Part shown: positions 17,456 through 25,977 of the stretch, in pieces
Position numbering within the stretch: the stretch's first letter is position 1
Layout: every line of letters starts with the position of its first letter
Source: Allobosea sp.
GTDB lineage: Bacteria; Pseudomonadota; Alphaproteobacteria; Rhizobiales; Beijerinckiaceae
Length of the DNA: 51,841 bases
Direction: 5' to 3'
NCBI RefSeq assembly: GCF_030694325.1
Contig: NZ_JAUXYO010000086.1
Location: forward strand, 1 to 51,841
Notes under the pieces: model-generated
Database searches by the model: none
Seen by the model: the letters and a program-made list of their open reading frames with translations, nothing else
Told to the model about the DNA's origin: nothing
Program-made: the position numbers and the translations under genes

Positions 17456-18070
17456 ATGTTGAGCGCCCTACAACCGCCCCGGACGGCTGCACGCACTGCC
17501 GAGCGCAGGCGCCATCATCGCATGAAGGTCGTCCTTCTGGGCCGCTACATGCTGCCCAACCGCATGGAATACCCCTGCCAGTCGATCGATATCTCGCCCG
17601 GCGGCGTGCACCTGGCCGCTCCGGCCCGGGCCAACCCGGGCGATCGCGTCATCGTCTATCTCGAACATCTCGGCCGCATCGAGGGCACCTGTGTCCGCAC
17701 CACGATGGAGGGCTTCGCGATGACGATCACCGCGACCAGCCGCAAGCGCGAGAAATTCACCGCCCAGCTGACCTGGCTCGCCAATCGCGAGGAACTCGGC
17801 CTGCCCGAGGATCGCCGCCACGAGCGCATCGTGCCGCGCAACCCGCGCGCTGTCGTGGCGCTCGAGGACGGCACGGAACATGTCGTGCGCCTGATCGACA
17901 TCTCGCTCTCGGGCTCCGCCTTCACCAGCGATCTCGACCTGCCGATGAACACGCCGCTGCGCATCGGCTCGACGCCCGCGAAGATCGTGCGTCGATTCGA
18001 CGGCGGCTATGCCGCGGAATTCCGCTTCCCCCTCTCGGCCGACCTCCTCGACGAAAACCTCGAGCTCTGA
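17456..18070 (+). CDS. Tandem PilZ-domain protein (cyclic-di-GMP effector)
   Basis: The 204-residue product contains two PilZ-like units. The first has ERRRHHRMKVVLLGRYM then CQSIDISPGGVHLAA (about 18-56). The second has DRRHERIVPRNPRAVVAL then VRLIDISLSGSAFTSD (about 120-160). Each shows the D-I-S-x-x-G(S/G) strand; the first has R-R-x-x-R-like basic residues ahead of it, the cyclic-di-GMP contact. The second is R-R-H-E-R. ATG at 17456 is preceded by a TTG in frame; I prefer the ATG. As a cytoplasmic effector it would couple second messenger level to motility or surface polysaccharide; the target is unknown. Confidence 0.85.
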   Translation: MLSALQPPRTAARTAERRRHHRMKVVLLGRYMLPNRMEYPCQSIDISPGGVHLAAPARANPGDRVIVYLEHLGRIEGTCVRTTMEGFAMTITATSRKREKFTAQLTWLANREELGLPEDRRHERIVPRNPRAVVALEDGTEHVVRLIDISLSGSAFTSDLDLPMNTPLRIGSTPAKIVRRFDGGYAAEFRFPLSADLLDENLEL

Positions 18071-18183
18071 CGCAAGACGACCGCGCCGCCGCTGCCGACG
18101 CCGCCTTCGGCACGAACCCTGCTTGCGCCGGCCAACCGCAGCCGCCATAGCCTGTGGGTTCTGCAACGCTGCGCCGGCCGGGC

Positions 18184-18906
18184 ATGCCCTACAAGCTGAT
18201 CATCTTCGACTTCGACGGAACGCTGGCGGACACCTTCCCCTGGTTCACGGGCGTGTTGAACGATGTCGCGGCGCGCTACCGCTTCCGCCGCGTCGAGCTG
18301 CACGAGGTCGAGCGGCTGCGCGGCCTCAGCGCCCGCCAGCTCGTCGTTCATCTCGGCATCCCCGCCTGGAAGCTGCCCTTCATCGCCCGCCACATGCGCC
18401 GTCTCGCCACGGATGACGGCGAGCCCGCGCCGCTCTTTCCCGGCAGCGAGGCGATGCTGCGCGACCTGCGCCAGGCTGGCCTCGTGCTGGCCATCGTCAG
18501 TTCCAACACCGAGCGCAACATCCGCCGCGCGCTGGGCCCGGAGACGGCCGCGCTGTTCAGCCACTATGCCTGCGGCGCCGGCCTCTTCGGCAAGGCGGGC
18601 AAATTCCGCCAGATCGCCAGACGTGCGGGCGTCGAGCACAGGCATTGCCTCTGCATCGGCGACGAGATCCGCGACTTCGAGGCGGCGTCCGATGCCGGGA
18701 TGGACTTCGGCGCCGTCACCTGGGGCTTCACCAGCCGCCCCGCCCTGCAGGCCCTCGATCCGGCTTTCCTGTTCACGCGCATCGACGAGATCGAGGCGCG
18801 ACGGCTGGTCGACGCCGGTCTGCCCGAGCAGCCCGAAGGTGCCGGCCGCCGCAAGGCCCCCCTGCCACGCATGGTTAAGCAGACCCTACCCGAGGCTGAT
18901 CGATAG
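18184..18906 (+). CDS. HAD-superfamily hydrolase (phosphoglycolate phosphatase-like)
   Basis: The 240-residue product has the HAD motifs: FDFDGTLAD (motif I, Asp9 nucleophile and Asp11), VSSNTER (motif II Ser), GKAGKF (motif III Lys) and CIGDEIRDFEAA (motif IV, metal-binding Asp). The helical cap after motif I and the size fit the Gph/PGP-like subclass that dephosphorylates small phosphate esters. An in-frame ATG at 18154 is possible but MPYKLIIFDFDGT at 18184 is the canonical start. C-terminal 30 residues are basic and Pro-rich and lie outside the domain. Confidence 0.9.
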   Translation: MPYKLIIFDFDGTLADTFPWFTGVLNDVAARYRFRRVELHEVERLRGLSARQLVVHLGIPAWKLPFIARHMRRLATDDGEPAPLFPGSEAMLRDLRQAGLVLAIVSSNTERNIRRALGPETAALFSHYACGAGLFGKAGKFRQIARRAGVEHRHCLCIGDEIRDFEAASDAGMDFGAVTWGFTSRPALQALDPAFLFTRIDEIEARRLVDAGLPEQPEGAGRRKAPLPRMVKQTLPEADR

Positions 18907-19081
18907 TTAACAGCCGCTGAATTGATCCTGCCGATTTGCTGACGACTGCTTTCTTGGCGATTTAGACTAAGATTCATTGCCGGGAGACATCGGCGAATTC
19001 ACTAGAATTGTTCGCTTTCATTTCAAGTCAAATCCATGAGCCGACGGCATCGTCCTCCCCAGGGACCAGAAAGGGGACGAC

Positions 19082-19711
19082 ATGCCTTCGAAGACCACGA
19101 CCACTCTCGGCGTTGCTTTTGCCTGCCTGCTCATGACCGGCCTCGCATCGGGCGCGTCTGCCCAGACGGCGGGCGTGCCGGTCGCCAGCCTGCCGGCGGC
19201 GGCGTCCGGCGATGCCCGGGCTCCTTATGCCTGGAACGATCTCTGCCGCCGCACCCCTGCGGAATGCCGGGTCGACCTCCGCGAGCCCGAGATCGTCGAG
19301 ATGACGCCGAAGCTCTGGAAGACGATCGTGGCGGTGAACACCCGGGTCAACCGCGAGATCGAAGCCGTCACCGACGAGGACCATTGGGGCGTCGTCGACC
19401 GCTGGGACCTGCCCACGGACGGCAAGGGAGACTGCGAGGATTTCGCGCTGCTGAAGCGCAAGCGCCTGGCCGAAGCCGGCGTCCCGCGCCGCGCCATGGT
19501 GATGACCGTGGTGATCGACGAGGAGAATGCGGGCCATGCCGTGATGATGATCCGCACCGACCGCGGCGACTTCATCCTCGACAACAAGCGCAACGCCGTC
19601 CTGCCCTGGAGCCAGACCGGCTACGTCTACGTCAAGCGCGAGTCGCAGATGCGGACCGGCTGGACCTCTCTCGGCGGCGCGCAGACCTCCACGGTCGCCT
19701 CGGTCCGCTGA
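19082..19711 (+). CDS. Bacterial transglutaminase-like cysteine peptidase (BTLCP), periplasmic
   Basis: The 209-residue product has a signal peptide (GVAFACLLMTGLASGASAQ) and the BTLCP triad: Cys118 in GKGDCEDFA, His152 in NAGHAVMMI and Asp167 in FILDNKRN. This family (LapG-like) includes the peptidase that cuts LapA-type adhesins under cyclic-di-GMP control by LapD; shorter stand-alone forms like this one are common in Rhizobiales. Whether it has a LapD partner is not shown here. The region upstream (18907-19081) is AT-rich and probably holds its promoter. Converging transcription from the carbonic anhydrase gene meets it at the hairpin near 19748. Confidence 0.9.
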   Translation: MPSKTTTTLGVAFACLLMTGLASGASAQTAGVPVASLPAAASGDARAPYAWNDLCRRTPAECRVDLREPEIVEMTPKLWKTIVAVNTRVNREIEAVTDEDHWGVVDRWDLPTDGKGDCEDFALLKRKRLAEAGVPRRAMVMTVVIDEENAGHAVMMIRTDRGDFILDNKRNAVLPWSQTGYVYVKRESQMRTGWTSLGGAQTSTVASVR

Positions 19712-19747
19712 GATTCTGTCGCGCCGGGACGAGCGCGACGGCTGAAC

Positions 19748-19768
19748 ACGGACCGGGTCCCGGTCCGT
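19748..19768. terminator. Symmetric hairpin after the BTLCP gene
   Basis: ACGGACCGGG (19748-19757) and CCCGGTCCGT (19759-19768) form a palindrome around one base. It lies 37 bp past the BTLCP stop codon and can work in both directions, but a T-tract is missing. A second GC-rich palindromic run follows near 19815-19860. Confidence 0.5.
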
Positions 19769-19878
19769 CTGGACGGCGAGACTTGGTCACGTCCCCACCC
19801 ACCCGTCCCCAAGGCCGGGTTTCGCCAAGGGCCGGCTCCTTCCCCGGGGGCCGGCCCGCTTCGTTTCCGCAAGATCGT

Positions 19879-20409
19879 TCAGTCGAGCCGCACGAGCCCC
19901 GCTGCGAACTGCTTCCAGCGGGCGGCATAGCCCCGCGCCGAGGCGGCGATGCCCGCCGCTGCGGCCTCGTCCAGCGTACGGATCGCCTTCGCCGGCGCCC
20001 CGACGATCAGCGAATTGTCCGGGAACTCCTTGCCCTCGGTGACCAGGGCATTGGCCCCGACCAGGCTGTTGCGGCCGATCTTGGCCCCGTTCAGCACCGT
20101 CGCGCCCATGCCGACCAGGCTGTTCTCGCCGATCAGGCAGCCATGCAGGATGGCGCGATGGCCGATCGTGCAGTTGTCTCCGACGACGAGCGGAAAGCCC
20201 ATGTCGGTGTGCAGCACGCAGCCTTCCTGGATGTTGCTGCCGGCCCGGATCTCGATCCATTCATTGTCGCCGCGCAGCACGGCGCCGAACCAGATGCCGA
20301 CATCGACGCCGAGCCTGACACGGCCGATCACATGGGCGTCGGGCGCCAGCCACCATTGCCCGTCGCCGGGTGTCTCGGGCGATTGTCCGTCGAGGGCATA
20401 GAGAGGCAT
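19879..20409 (-). CDS. Gamma-class carbonic anhydrase-like protein (left-handed beta-helix)
   Basis: The 176-residue product is a hexapeptide-repeat protein with the gamma-CA pattern: WFGAVLRGDNEWIEIRAGSNIQE, then GCVLHTDMG and CTIGHRAILHGC. These supply the three zinc-binding His residues expected from neighbouring subunits of the trimer. Homologues (YrdA/PaaY/CaiE type) are trimers with carbonic anhydrase or thioesterase activity; some bacterial members act on CoA pathway side products. The C-terminal AGLVRLD is typical. The gene is alone and faces the BTLCP gene. Confidence 0.92.
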   Translation of the reverse strand: MPLYALDGQSPETPGDGQWWLAPDAHVIGRVRLGVDVGIWFGAVLRGDNEWIEIRAGSNIQEGCVLHTDMGFPLVVGDNCTIGHRAILHGCLIGENSLVGMGATVLNGAKIGRNSLVGANALVTEGKEFPDNSLIVGAPAKAIRTLDEAAAAGIAASARGYAARWKQFAAGLVRLD

Positions 20410-20468
20410 GGCCGGTCGTCCTTTCGCGCGGTGACGCGCTCAGAAGTGGCCGCCGGCCGCTGGCGCCG

Positions 20469-20795
20469 TCAAGAGGCGAGCGCGTTGAGCAGATCGAGAA
20501 CGACGCGGCCGGACAGGATGCTCCAGACCGACGCGATCATGCTGGCGATCATCACGAAGACGATGGGGCGGCCCTCGATACGGCGGCCGCGCACCGTATT
20601 GCGCAGGATCAGGAAGGGCGCGCTGAACACCACCACCGGGACGCTCGCGACTGCGACCAGCCCGCCGGCCTGCAACAGCCGGAAATCGGCCCGCTGGGCG
20701 GTGAAGAGCTCGAAGGCCGAGGCGAGCAGCCCCGCGAAGGCGAAGCCGATCACCAGCGCCTTCAGCACTTCGATGGCGGCGGGTTCGATCGTCAA
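20469..20795 (-). CDS. Small membrane protein, conserved in alphaproteobacteria, unknown function
   Basis: The product of about 108 residues has three hydrophobic segments (VLKALVIGFAFAGLLASAFE, LVAVASVPVVVFSAPFLILR, FVMIASMIASVWSILSGRVV) joined by a basic loop RNTVRGRRIEGRP. The arrangement resembles small alphaproteobacterial membrane proteins; I recall a DUF6949 family of this shape but cannot verify it. I chose a TTG at 20795 with CGGAG 8 nt ahead; the open frame goes further up to 20906 without a membrane-protein-like N-terminus. Function unknown. Confidence 0.65.
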   Translation of the reverse strand: MTIEPAAIEVLKALVIGFAFAGLLASAFELFTAQRADFRLLQAGGLVAVASVPVVVFSAPFLILRNTVRGRRIEGRPIVFVMIASMIASVWSILSGRVVLDLLNALAS

Positions 20796-20930
20796 GGAAG
20801 TCTGCTCCGGCGGTCTCGACGCCGGGACAGTGCCGCATGGTTTACAAACTGTGAAGGAAAGCCTGAAGTAGTGGTTAACGCTGCGGCGTGCCTCGCCGGC
20901 CGCCATGGTTTACGCGGCGTTAACGGCCGG

Positions 20931-21737
20931 ATGCTTGACTGGCACGACAGCCAGACGGAATTGGACGTGACCGCCTATCATCCCCAGGATCCCGCCGTCG
21001 ATCGCGCGCAGCCGGCGCACCACGCTCTGGCGGCCGCCGCGCTCGCAGAGGCGGTACGCACGCGGCTGAAACGCCCGCCCCCGCCGCTGCCGCGCGCCGA
21101 TGGCGCTCTGCTGAAGGCAGCCGTCGCCATCATGCTGTGCGGCGCGGGCGCGACGGGGCTCGCGCTCTATCTCGGCCATCGCGAGGTCCCGCTCGAGCCG
21201 GTGATCTCGCCAGCCCGGATCGGTGCAGTCTCGCTGATGGTGCCGCAGGATCTCACCGGCACGGAAGCCGACGATTCCAGCCGCCTCGTCGGCATGGTCC
21301 GCCTCAGGCTCGACTGGCCGAGCCTCGGCCCGGCCCAGACCGGCCCCGGCGCGCTGCAGAACCGCCAGCGCCTCCTCGTCACGCTGAGCCCGCCAGACAA
21401 GGTCAACGAGCCGCAGACGCAGCTTTCGGTCTATGCCCGCTTCCTGACGCCGACCGTCTGGTCGAACCCCGGCGGGCTGGTCGTGCGGGGCTTTCGCAAG
21501 GGCTCGCCCTATGAAGGCGACGAACTCTATGTCTCGGTGCCCGACGGGCGCGGTTTCGCCGCCCGCTGCCCGATCGAGGCCGCCCGCACCGGGACCCACG
21601 ATCTCGACGAGCCCTGCCGCGTCACCTTCCGGCATCGCGGCCTGGACGTGAACCTCCGCTTCCCCCGCGCCATCATCGCCGACTGGGAGCTGATGCTCGG
21701 CGGCGTCCGCCGCACCATCGACGGCCTGATCCGCTGA
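20931..21737 (+). CDS. Conserved membrane-anchored protein of unknown function
   Basis: The 268-residue product has a cytoplasmic N-terminus of about 60 residues, one membrane helix (LLKAAVAIMLCGAGATGLALYLG) and a periplasmic domain of about 180 residues. That domain has motifs such as LTGTEADDSSRLVGMVRLRLDWPSLGP, YARFLTPTVWSNPGGLVVRGFRKGSPYEGDELYVSVP and DEPCRVTFRHRGLDVNLRFPR, typical of a single conserved domain in Rhizobiales. I do not know its role. A GTG at 20967 is an alternative start. Upstream DNA (20796-20930) is short and holds the divergent promoter with the small membrane protein gene. Confidence 0.75.
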   Translation: MLDWHDSQTELDVTAYHPQDPAVDRAQPAHHALAAAALAEAVRTRLKRPPPPLPRADGALLKAAVAIMLCGAGATGLALYLGHREVPLEPVISPARIGAVSLMVPQDLTGTEADDSSRLVGMVRLRLDWPSLGPAQTGPGALQNRQRLLVTLSPPDKVNEPQTQLSVYARFLTPTVWSNPGGLVVRGFRKGSPYEGDELYVSVPDGRGFAARCPIEAARTGTHDLDEPCRVTFRHRGLDVNLRFPRAIIADWELMLGGVRRTIDGLIR

Positions 21738-21753
21738 CGGTCACACGCAACGC

Positions 21754-21876
21754 CGGGATTTCGCCAGGACGAGCCGGCTGGCGTGGCCGGCGAGAACCGT
21801 AAGCGCAGCGGACATCTGTCGGTGAGCACCGGAAGCGCAGGCGGTCGCGTCGGACGGCCGCCCTCGCGAAATCCCG
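21754..21876. repeat. Inverted repeat bracketing the convergent gap before the DUF3126 gene
   Basis: CGGGATTTCGC (21754-21764) and GCGAAATCCCG (21866-21876) are exact reverse complements 101 bp apart. They almost exactly span the gap between two convergent genes. A simple hairpin terminator would be closer together, so this may be a small palindromic element. Confidence 0.55.
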
Positions 21877-22089
21877 TCAATCCTCGAGGTCGACGTCCAG
21901 GATCGCCATGGTGAAGTTGAACGAGCGGTCGCCATCCTCGTCGTCGACATGGATGATGCCGATGAACTCGTCGGCGAGATAGACCTCGGCCGAATCGTTC
22001 TTCTTCATCCGCGCGCGCACGCTGATGCCGTGATTGTTGAAGGTGCGCCGCAGATAGCCCTCGAGCTTGGCGAGTTCGGTCTTGTCCAT
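21877..22089 (-). CDS. DUF3126 family protein
   Basis: The 70-residue acidic product (MDKTELAKLEGYLRRTFN ... ILDVDLED) is full length for DUF3126, a family found across alphaproteobacteria. It has mixed alpha/beta character with conserved LRRTF and E-V-Y-L-x-D-E-F-I-G-I-I stretches, and its function is not known. ATG at 22089 with GGAT nearby. It is a single gene, likely cytoplasmic. Confidence 0.88.
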   Translation of the reverse strand: MDKTELAKLEGYLRRTFNNHGISVRARMKKNDSAEVYLADEFIGIIHVDDEDGDRSFNFTMAILDVDLED

Positions 22090-22313
22090 GGGACGGATCC
22101 TTTCAAAGTGGCCGGACGGATGCCATGGCCGGCGGGTGAGGGCAAGCCGGCAAGCCGCTTCATCCCCTTCTGCCGCAAGGGCCCGGCGGCCGCGACGCGG
22201 CTCGTGCCGCCATGCCGAAGGCCGATCGCCGGTCGGGAACAGGCTGGAGGCGGTTCAGGGCCCGTGCCGCGCAACCCCCTCTCTGCCAGCCGCCGAAAGA
22301 AGCGGCGACAGGG
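22090..22313. other. Intergenic stretch of about 220 bp, no gene seen
   Basis: It contains short palindromic runs (for example GCCGGCAAGCCG). Nothing else recognisable. Confidence 0.4.
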
Positions 22314-23033
22314 TCAGCGCGGCAGCTTGATGAGGTTGAGATAGGTCCCGTCGAACTGGGCCGTCCGGACCAGCTCGGCCCAGTCGTGGATGACGACCTC
22401 GTGGCTCTCCCAGTCGACCAGTCCGCGCGCGCGCAGTTCGCGCATCGACCGGTTGATGTGGACGGGCGACATGCCCAGGCAATCCGCGAGCTGGGCCTGG
22501 CTCAAGCCGAACTCGAACCGGTCGCCGGAGGCCTGCCCCACCATCCTCATGCGGAGATAGATCTCGCACAGCACATGGCTGAGGCGAGCCAGCGCGTCGC
22601 TGCGGCCCAGGGCAGCGATCCAGGCGCGCTGGATCGACCCGTCCACGACGGTGCCGAGCCAGAGCAGCCGCGCCAGATGGGGCGAGGCTTCGGTGATCCG
22701 CTTGATCTCGCCATGGGGGATGAAGGCTGCCTTGCACCGGGTCAGCGTGACGACGGAATGGTCGATCTGCTTGAGGATGAAGGATGGGGCGTCGACGATT
22801 TCGCCGGCGAAATGCAGGGCGCTGATCTGCCGCGTGCCGTCGGCCTTCGACAATTCGCGGCCGGCGATGCCTTCCACCAGGAGGCAGCTTTCCTTCGGCC
22901 AGCTCTGGGCCTGAACCAGTTCATGGCCCTTGTCATAGGACCGGACATGCAGCGGCAGGGAGCGCAGGAGCTGGACGTCCAGCTCCGTCAGATCGTCGCG
23001 CGCCGACAGATGTTGGATCATCGGTTCGATCAT
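22314..23033 (-). CDS. Crp/Fnr family transcriptional regulator
   Basis: The 239-residue product has an N-terminal cNMP-binding-like beta-roll (residues about 20-120, with LVEGIAGRELSKADGTRQISALHFAGEIVD) and a C-terminal HTH (FGLSQAQLADCLGMSPVHINRSMRELRARGLVDWESHEVVIHDW, about 165-220). It has no cysteines in the FNR iron-sulfur positions, so it is unlikely to be an oxygen sensor. Many Rhizobiales copies of this type are stress regulators with unknown ligand. The start at 23033 is backed by GGGAG 8 nt upstream; the frame extends to 23246 as unrelated sequence. It reads away from the structured region described next. Confidence 0.9.
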   Translation of the reverse strand: MIEPMIQHLSARDDLTELDVQLLRSLPLHVRSYDKGHELVQAQSWPKESCLLVEGIAGRELSKADGTRQISALHFAGEIVDAPSFILKQIDHSVVTLTRCKAAFIPHGEIKRITEASPHLARLLWLGTVVDGSIQRAWIAALGRSDALARLSHVLCEIYLRMRMVGQASGDRFEFGLSQAQLADCLGMSPVHINRSMRELRARGLVDWESHEVVIHDWAELVRTAQFDGTYLNLIKLPR

Positions 23034-23099
23034 GAGCCTGCTCCCGATCACGATGTTCGGTGGGACTCCGCGTTTGCGAGCGAAAGCGAGGGTTATCAT

Positions 23100-23700
23100 C
23101 GATCCCTGATGGCTGCGAGAGGTCCGGGAAACCGGAGCACCCACGCTGGCGCGGGCGAGCCATGCGCGCCGCGCCCGAGCGCCAACGGTCCACGGCACAG
23201 CCCTCCTCCCTGTGGGCAAGGGGGGCGCGCGGCGTGGGTCATGCACCCAGCCGACATCTCCGCCGGCGCTTCCACGCAGGCGTCGTGAGTGAGGGGCAGC
23301 GGAGCGCCGCGAGGCGCGTAGCCTGAAATCCGCATCCGTTGAGCCAGGATGCGGCGCGGATGGATTGAGCCACCATCCGCACGCCCCGTGGCGCTCCGCT
23401 TGTCGGCGTTTTTCGTCTCCGGGCCGCGCTTATCGGGTCGAAGGCCATCCTCCGCCGCGAGCCCTAGACGCCAGTTCCCCTCATCGGGTTGTCGCGCCGT
23501 CCGGCATGGGACGAAGGCGTGATGCCAGCCACCTTTCCAGCGAGCTCCTCGCACAGGGGCCGTAGTACCCCCAGGGCGGTGCCCCGAAGCCTCCCGAGTC
23601 CAGCTTGCAAGGCTGGCCGCAGGCGCCGCACCCATCCCCACCATGGCTGTGCCTTCCGGATGGCTGCCCCTCGGGTATGAGGTGGGGCGATTATGAGAAG
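23100..23700. ncRNA. Candidate structured non-coding RNA or palindrome-rich element
   Basis: This 600-bp gene-free, GC-rich stretch holds many self-complementary segments. The clearest is a multi-branched fold at 23299-23399: GCGGAGCGCC (23299-23308) pairs with GGCGCTCCGC (23390-23399), enclosing two hairpins. Hairpin 1 pairs CCGCATCC (23330-23337) with GGATGCGG (23347-23354); hairpin 2 pairs GCGGATGG (23356-23363) with CCATCCGC (23373-23380). Both have 9-nt loops sharing TTGAGCCA. Another hairpin is CCAGC/GCTGG near 23600-23616. The strand is not known. The 273-residue open frame across it on the minus strand is probably not a gene. It does not match tmRNA, RNase P RNA or SRP RNA as I know them. 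Confidence 0.45.
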
Positions 23701-24082
23701 GGTTTGGATTGCGGGGATAAGTTTGTGCGGAGGTGTTGCGCCACTTGCTGACGGTTGCTGCCAAGTCAGCAGCGATACGCTGCTGCGCGTGGTCCGTCAG
23801 AGTGCGTGTTGACAAGTCGCACATCGCGTCATTCTGCGCGGACGCATTGACGAATGCGCTAGCGGCCGCGGTGCGGCTTTGGCTGGTCGTCGTAGCGATG
23901 CACGTGCCGCGGGGCATGCGCGGCGGCGTCGTCCTGGAATGGTATCAGCCCGCCTGGGAGGCTGCAGCGGCGTTGGCGCCAGCCGCCACGCAGATCGCCG
24001 CAGCGCGCTGATTGATGAGCGAGTTGTAACCGACAAGGCCTCCGGAGAGGCCAAGGCGACGAGATGAGGCAGAAAGCCGGGG
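23701..24082. other. About 380 bp without a supported gene
   Basis: Several short frames cross this stretch on both strands; none has a convincing start or family feature. A frame on the minus strand (about 23950-24085) encodes an Ala-rich tail without a start codon and may be a remnant. The region marks the edge of the AT-richer HD/YwgA unit. Confidence 0.4.
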
Positions 24083-24595
24083 TCAAGCTAACGCGGGCAG
24101 CGGCGTGGGCGTCTGAATGCTGGCAAGTGTGCGCAAGAGCACCTTTGCACGGTCTATCCTACCGTTGACAGCCTTCTCCGGCTTGCGGCGGGCGGTCTCC
24201 TCCCACGGATTGCCATAACCTTCCCGAGAGAGAAAAACAGCCGTTGCCGCCAATTCAAGCTCTACCGCATCAGCACTAGCGGCTGCGCGCGCCAATTCCT
24301 GCCGGGCTCCCACATGCGGGACAGCCGGGGCAGCAGAGACATATGTTGAATACGAACCTCCCCAGGAGGTCGGCTGCTCGAACTCATTGAACAATCCGAG
24401 CAAAGCACCAAGTTGGGCTGAAGAAGCCAAGTCCTCGCTAAACGGACCGTAATGCTTGTAGCTGAAAGACAAATCGGTTTCTAAACCGGCGACGGTCAGC
24501 AGATAGGCAATTTTCTGCAGCCTGGTACGGCCGACGACACGCCCTCCAGCGTCTGCAATTATTGCCGCAACCTTCAGTGGGTCATTGACCGGCAT
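24083..24595 (-). CDS. YwgA/DUF4065 (SocA-like) protein paired with an HD phosphohydrolase
   Basis: The 170-residue product has VVGRTRLQKIAYLLTVAGLETDLSFSYKHYGPFSEDLAS in its first third. This K/R-L-Q-K-x-x-Y plus Y-x-(H/G)-P-(F/Y) pattern is shared by YwgA-like proteins and by the DUF4065/SocA ('Panacea') fold, some of which are antitoxins or proteolytic adaptors. Its ATG (24595) lies inside the end of the HD gene, so the two overlap by 22 bp and are coupled. In Bacillus subtilis a YwgA-type gene is also next to an HD protein (YwfO), as I recall. The codon choice is AT-richer than the flanks, suggesting transfer. A neutralising or adaptor role is inference. Confidence 0.7.
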   Translation of the reverse strand: MPVNDPLKVAAIIADAGGRVVGRTRLQKIAYLLTVAGLETDLSFSYKHYGPFSEDLASSAQLGALLGLFNEFEQPTSWGGSYSTYVSAAPAVPHVGARQELARAAASADAVELELAATAVFLSREGYGNPWEETARRKPEKAVNGRIDRAKVLLRTLASIQTPTPLPALA

Positions 24596-25950
24596 GCAGC
24601 TACCTCCGAGTCTATAATTTGGGTGATCGCCGAGCGCGCTTCAGAATCGGACTCGTTGTAATAAGCGCGAAATAGCCGAAAATCGGCCAAGCCTGCTACC
24701 ACCCGGGAGCGCATTTTTAGATCCACAAGCTGGCCGCCTTCAGTCCGAACATTAATCCGCTCCGCGGGCCCTTTAGAGCCCTCTCCCACCTTGTATGGCG
24801 AGCGTGCTGCCTCGTCCAAAATGACACGAGGAGAATCGCCGCCCTTATCGTTAATCCATTCACTTAATTTCTTATTAACATTTGCGCAACATGTTTCAAT
24901 ACTCATTATATACTGAGAATCACCAGTGCTATCAGGGTCAAATTCATGCACAATCCTGCTTCGAACGTCGATGCATTTGTAAAGCTTGCGATCTCTCAAC
25001 CGTGTTGCGAGCTCACTAATCATGGCGTCACTCGCTTCAGCCATTAAGGACAGCGCACCCCAAACGACAGAATCATCAAGACAAAGAGCGCTTTCTAGAC
25101 TTTCAGCATTGAGGGCGAAGCGGATGAGAGGATGCCCGACCGGCAGGCCGGTGGCATGAACTATGCCCCCACGCGCCAAGTTGACCATGCGCACGAGCAG
25201 TTCGGTGAAAATTTTTTCTGCCCCTCTGGTAGCTTTATGAAAATATACCGTCGGGTAAAGCTGAAACAAACCAAGGACGTAGGCCTCAGCCGCGTGAATA
25301 GCTTTAGGCCCGATCACGAATGTTTCGATTGAACCAAGCGGAGCATCATCCAAACCGATTGGAACCGAAGCAATTTCTAGGTTCGCCATCAGCCATGCGA
25401 AATCTATTGCCGCATGCTGAGTGCCGCTCATAAGCCGATCTCGACGCATGTAGTCAAGCCGATCTGCATCAAACTGACTAGAGACGACCGCATTATGAAC
25501 GGTTTTTCTGCCTTCTTTCTTCACCATATCAGCAACATCGATAGCAAACGCACTGCTTATTTCGTTCAGAATCTCGGCAACTTCTCCATTCCTAATAAGA
25601 AGATCGCTAACATGCTCATGATCGGCGAGTTTTAAACCTAACCTCTCACCAACTTTCTCAAATGCGTGACTGAAGGGACCATGGCCGAGATCATGAATAA
25701 GAGCAGCTGACAAAGCCATTTTCTCGCGACTGACTTCCCTATCTCCCTTTATTCTATGAACCACATCGAGTAGCTGACGAGCCGTGTGAAAAACGCCGAT
25801 GCTGTGCGCGAAGCGCGAATGACTGGCACCTGGATAGACCAAATCAGAAAATCCGAGCTGCTTTACACGACGAAGACGTTGAAAAGGTCGCGTTTCAAGA
25901 ACCCGCCAGAGCACGTTCTCTACTTCGAGATCAAGATCGAACGTGATCAA
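24574..25950 (-). CDS. HD-domain phosphohydrolase (dGTPase/SAMHD1-like), N-terminus disturbed by an amber codon
   Basis: The product of 458 residues (counted from the TTG at 25950) has ETRPFQRLRRVKQLGFSDLV, GASHSRFAHSIGVFHT (metal His49), ALIHDLGHGPFSHAFE (HD at 86-87) and SQFDADRLDYMRRD (distal Asp region). This is the metal centre of HD dNTP triphosphohydrolases such as dGTPase, SAMHD1 and YwfO. Translated upstream of the TTG, the frame reads RIRDPLHDL, the conserved D-P-x-H segment of the family, then meets TAG (25975-25977), then ATG-GTC-AAA (25978-25986). So the natural start is either blocked by a nonsense codon or lies at a non-ATG codon. It may cut nucleotides or dNTPs; defence use is inferred from family and partner. 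The GC content is lower than the flanks. Confidence 0.75.
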   Translation of the reverse strand: MITFDLDLEVENVLWRVLETRPFQRLRRVKQLGFSDLVYPGASHSRFAHSIGVFHTARQLLDVVHRIKGDREVSREKMALSAALIHDLGHGPFSHAFEKVGERLGLKLADHEHVSDLLIRNGEVAEILNEISSAFAIDVADMVKKEGRKTVHNAVVSSQFDADRLDYMRRDRLMSGTQHAAIDFAWLMANLEIASVPIGLDDAPLGSIETFVIGPKAIHAAEAYVLGLFQLYPTVYFHKATRGAEKIFTELLVRMVNLARGGIVHATGLPVGHPLIRFALNAESLESALCLDDSVVWGALSLMAEASDAMISELATRLRDRKLYKCIDVRSRIVHEFDPDSTGDSQYIMSIETCCANVNKKLSEWINDKGGDSPRVILDEAARSPYKVGEGSKGPAERINVRTEGGQLVDLKMRSRVVAGLADFRLFRAYYNESDSEARSAITQIIDSEVAACRSMTH

Positions 25951-25977
25951 GTCGTGTAGTGGGTCGCGGATGCGCTA

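Noticed and set aside
23100-23700. tmRNA, RNase P RNA or SRP RNA as explanation for the structured region
   Set aside because: I could not find the tag-coding end of tmRNA, the conserved RNase P core sequences or the SRP tetraloop region in either strand.
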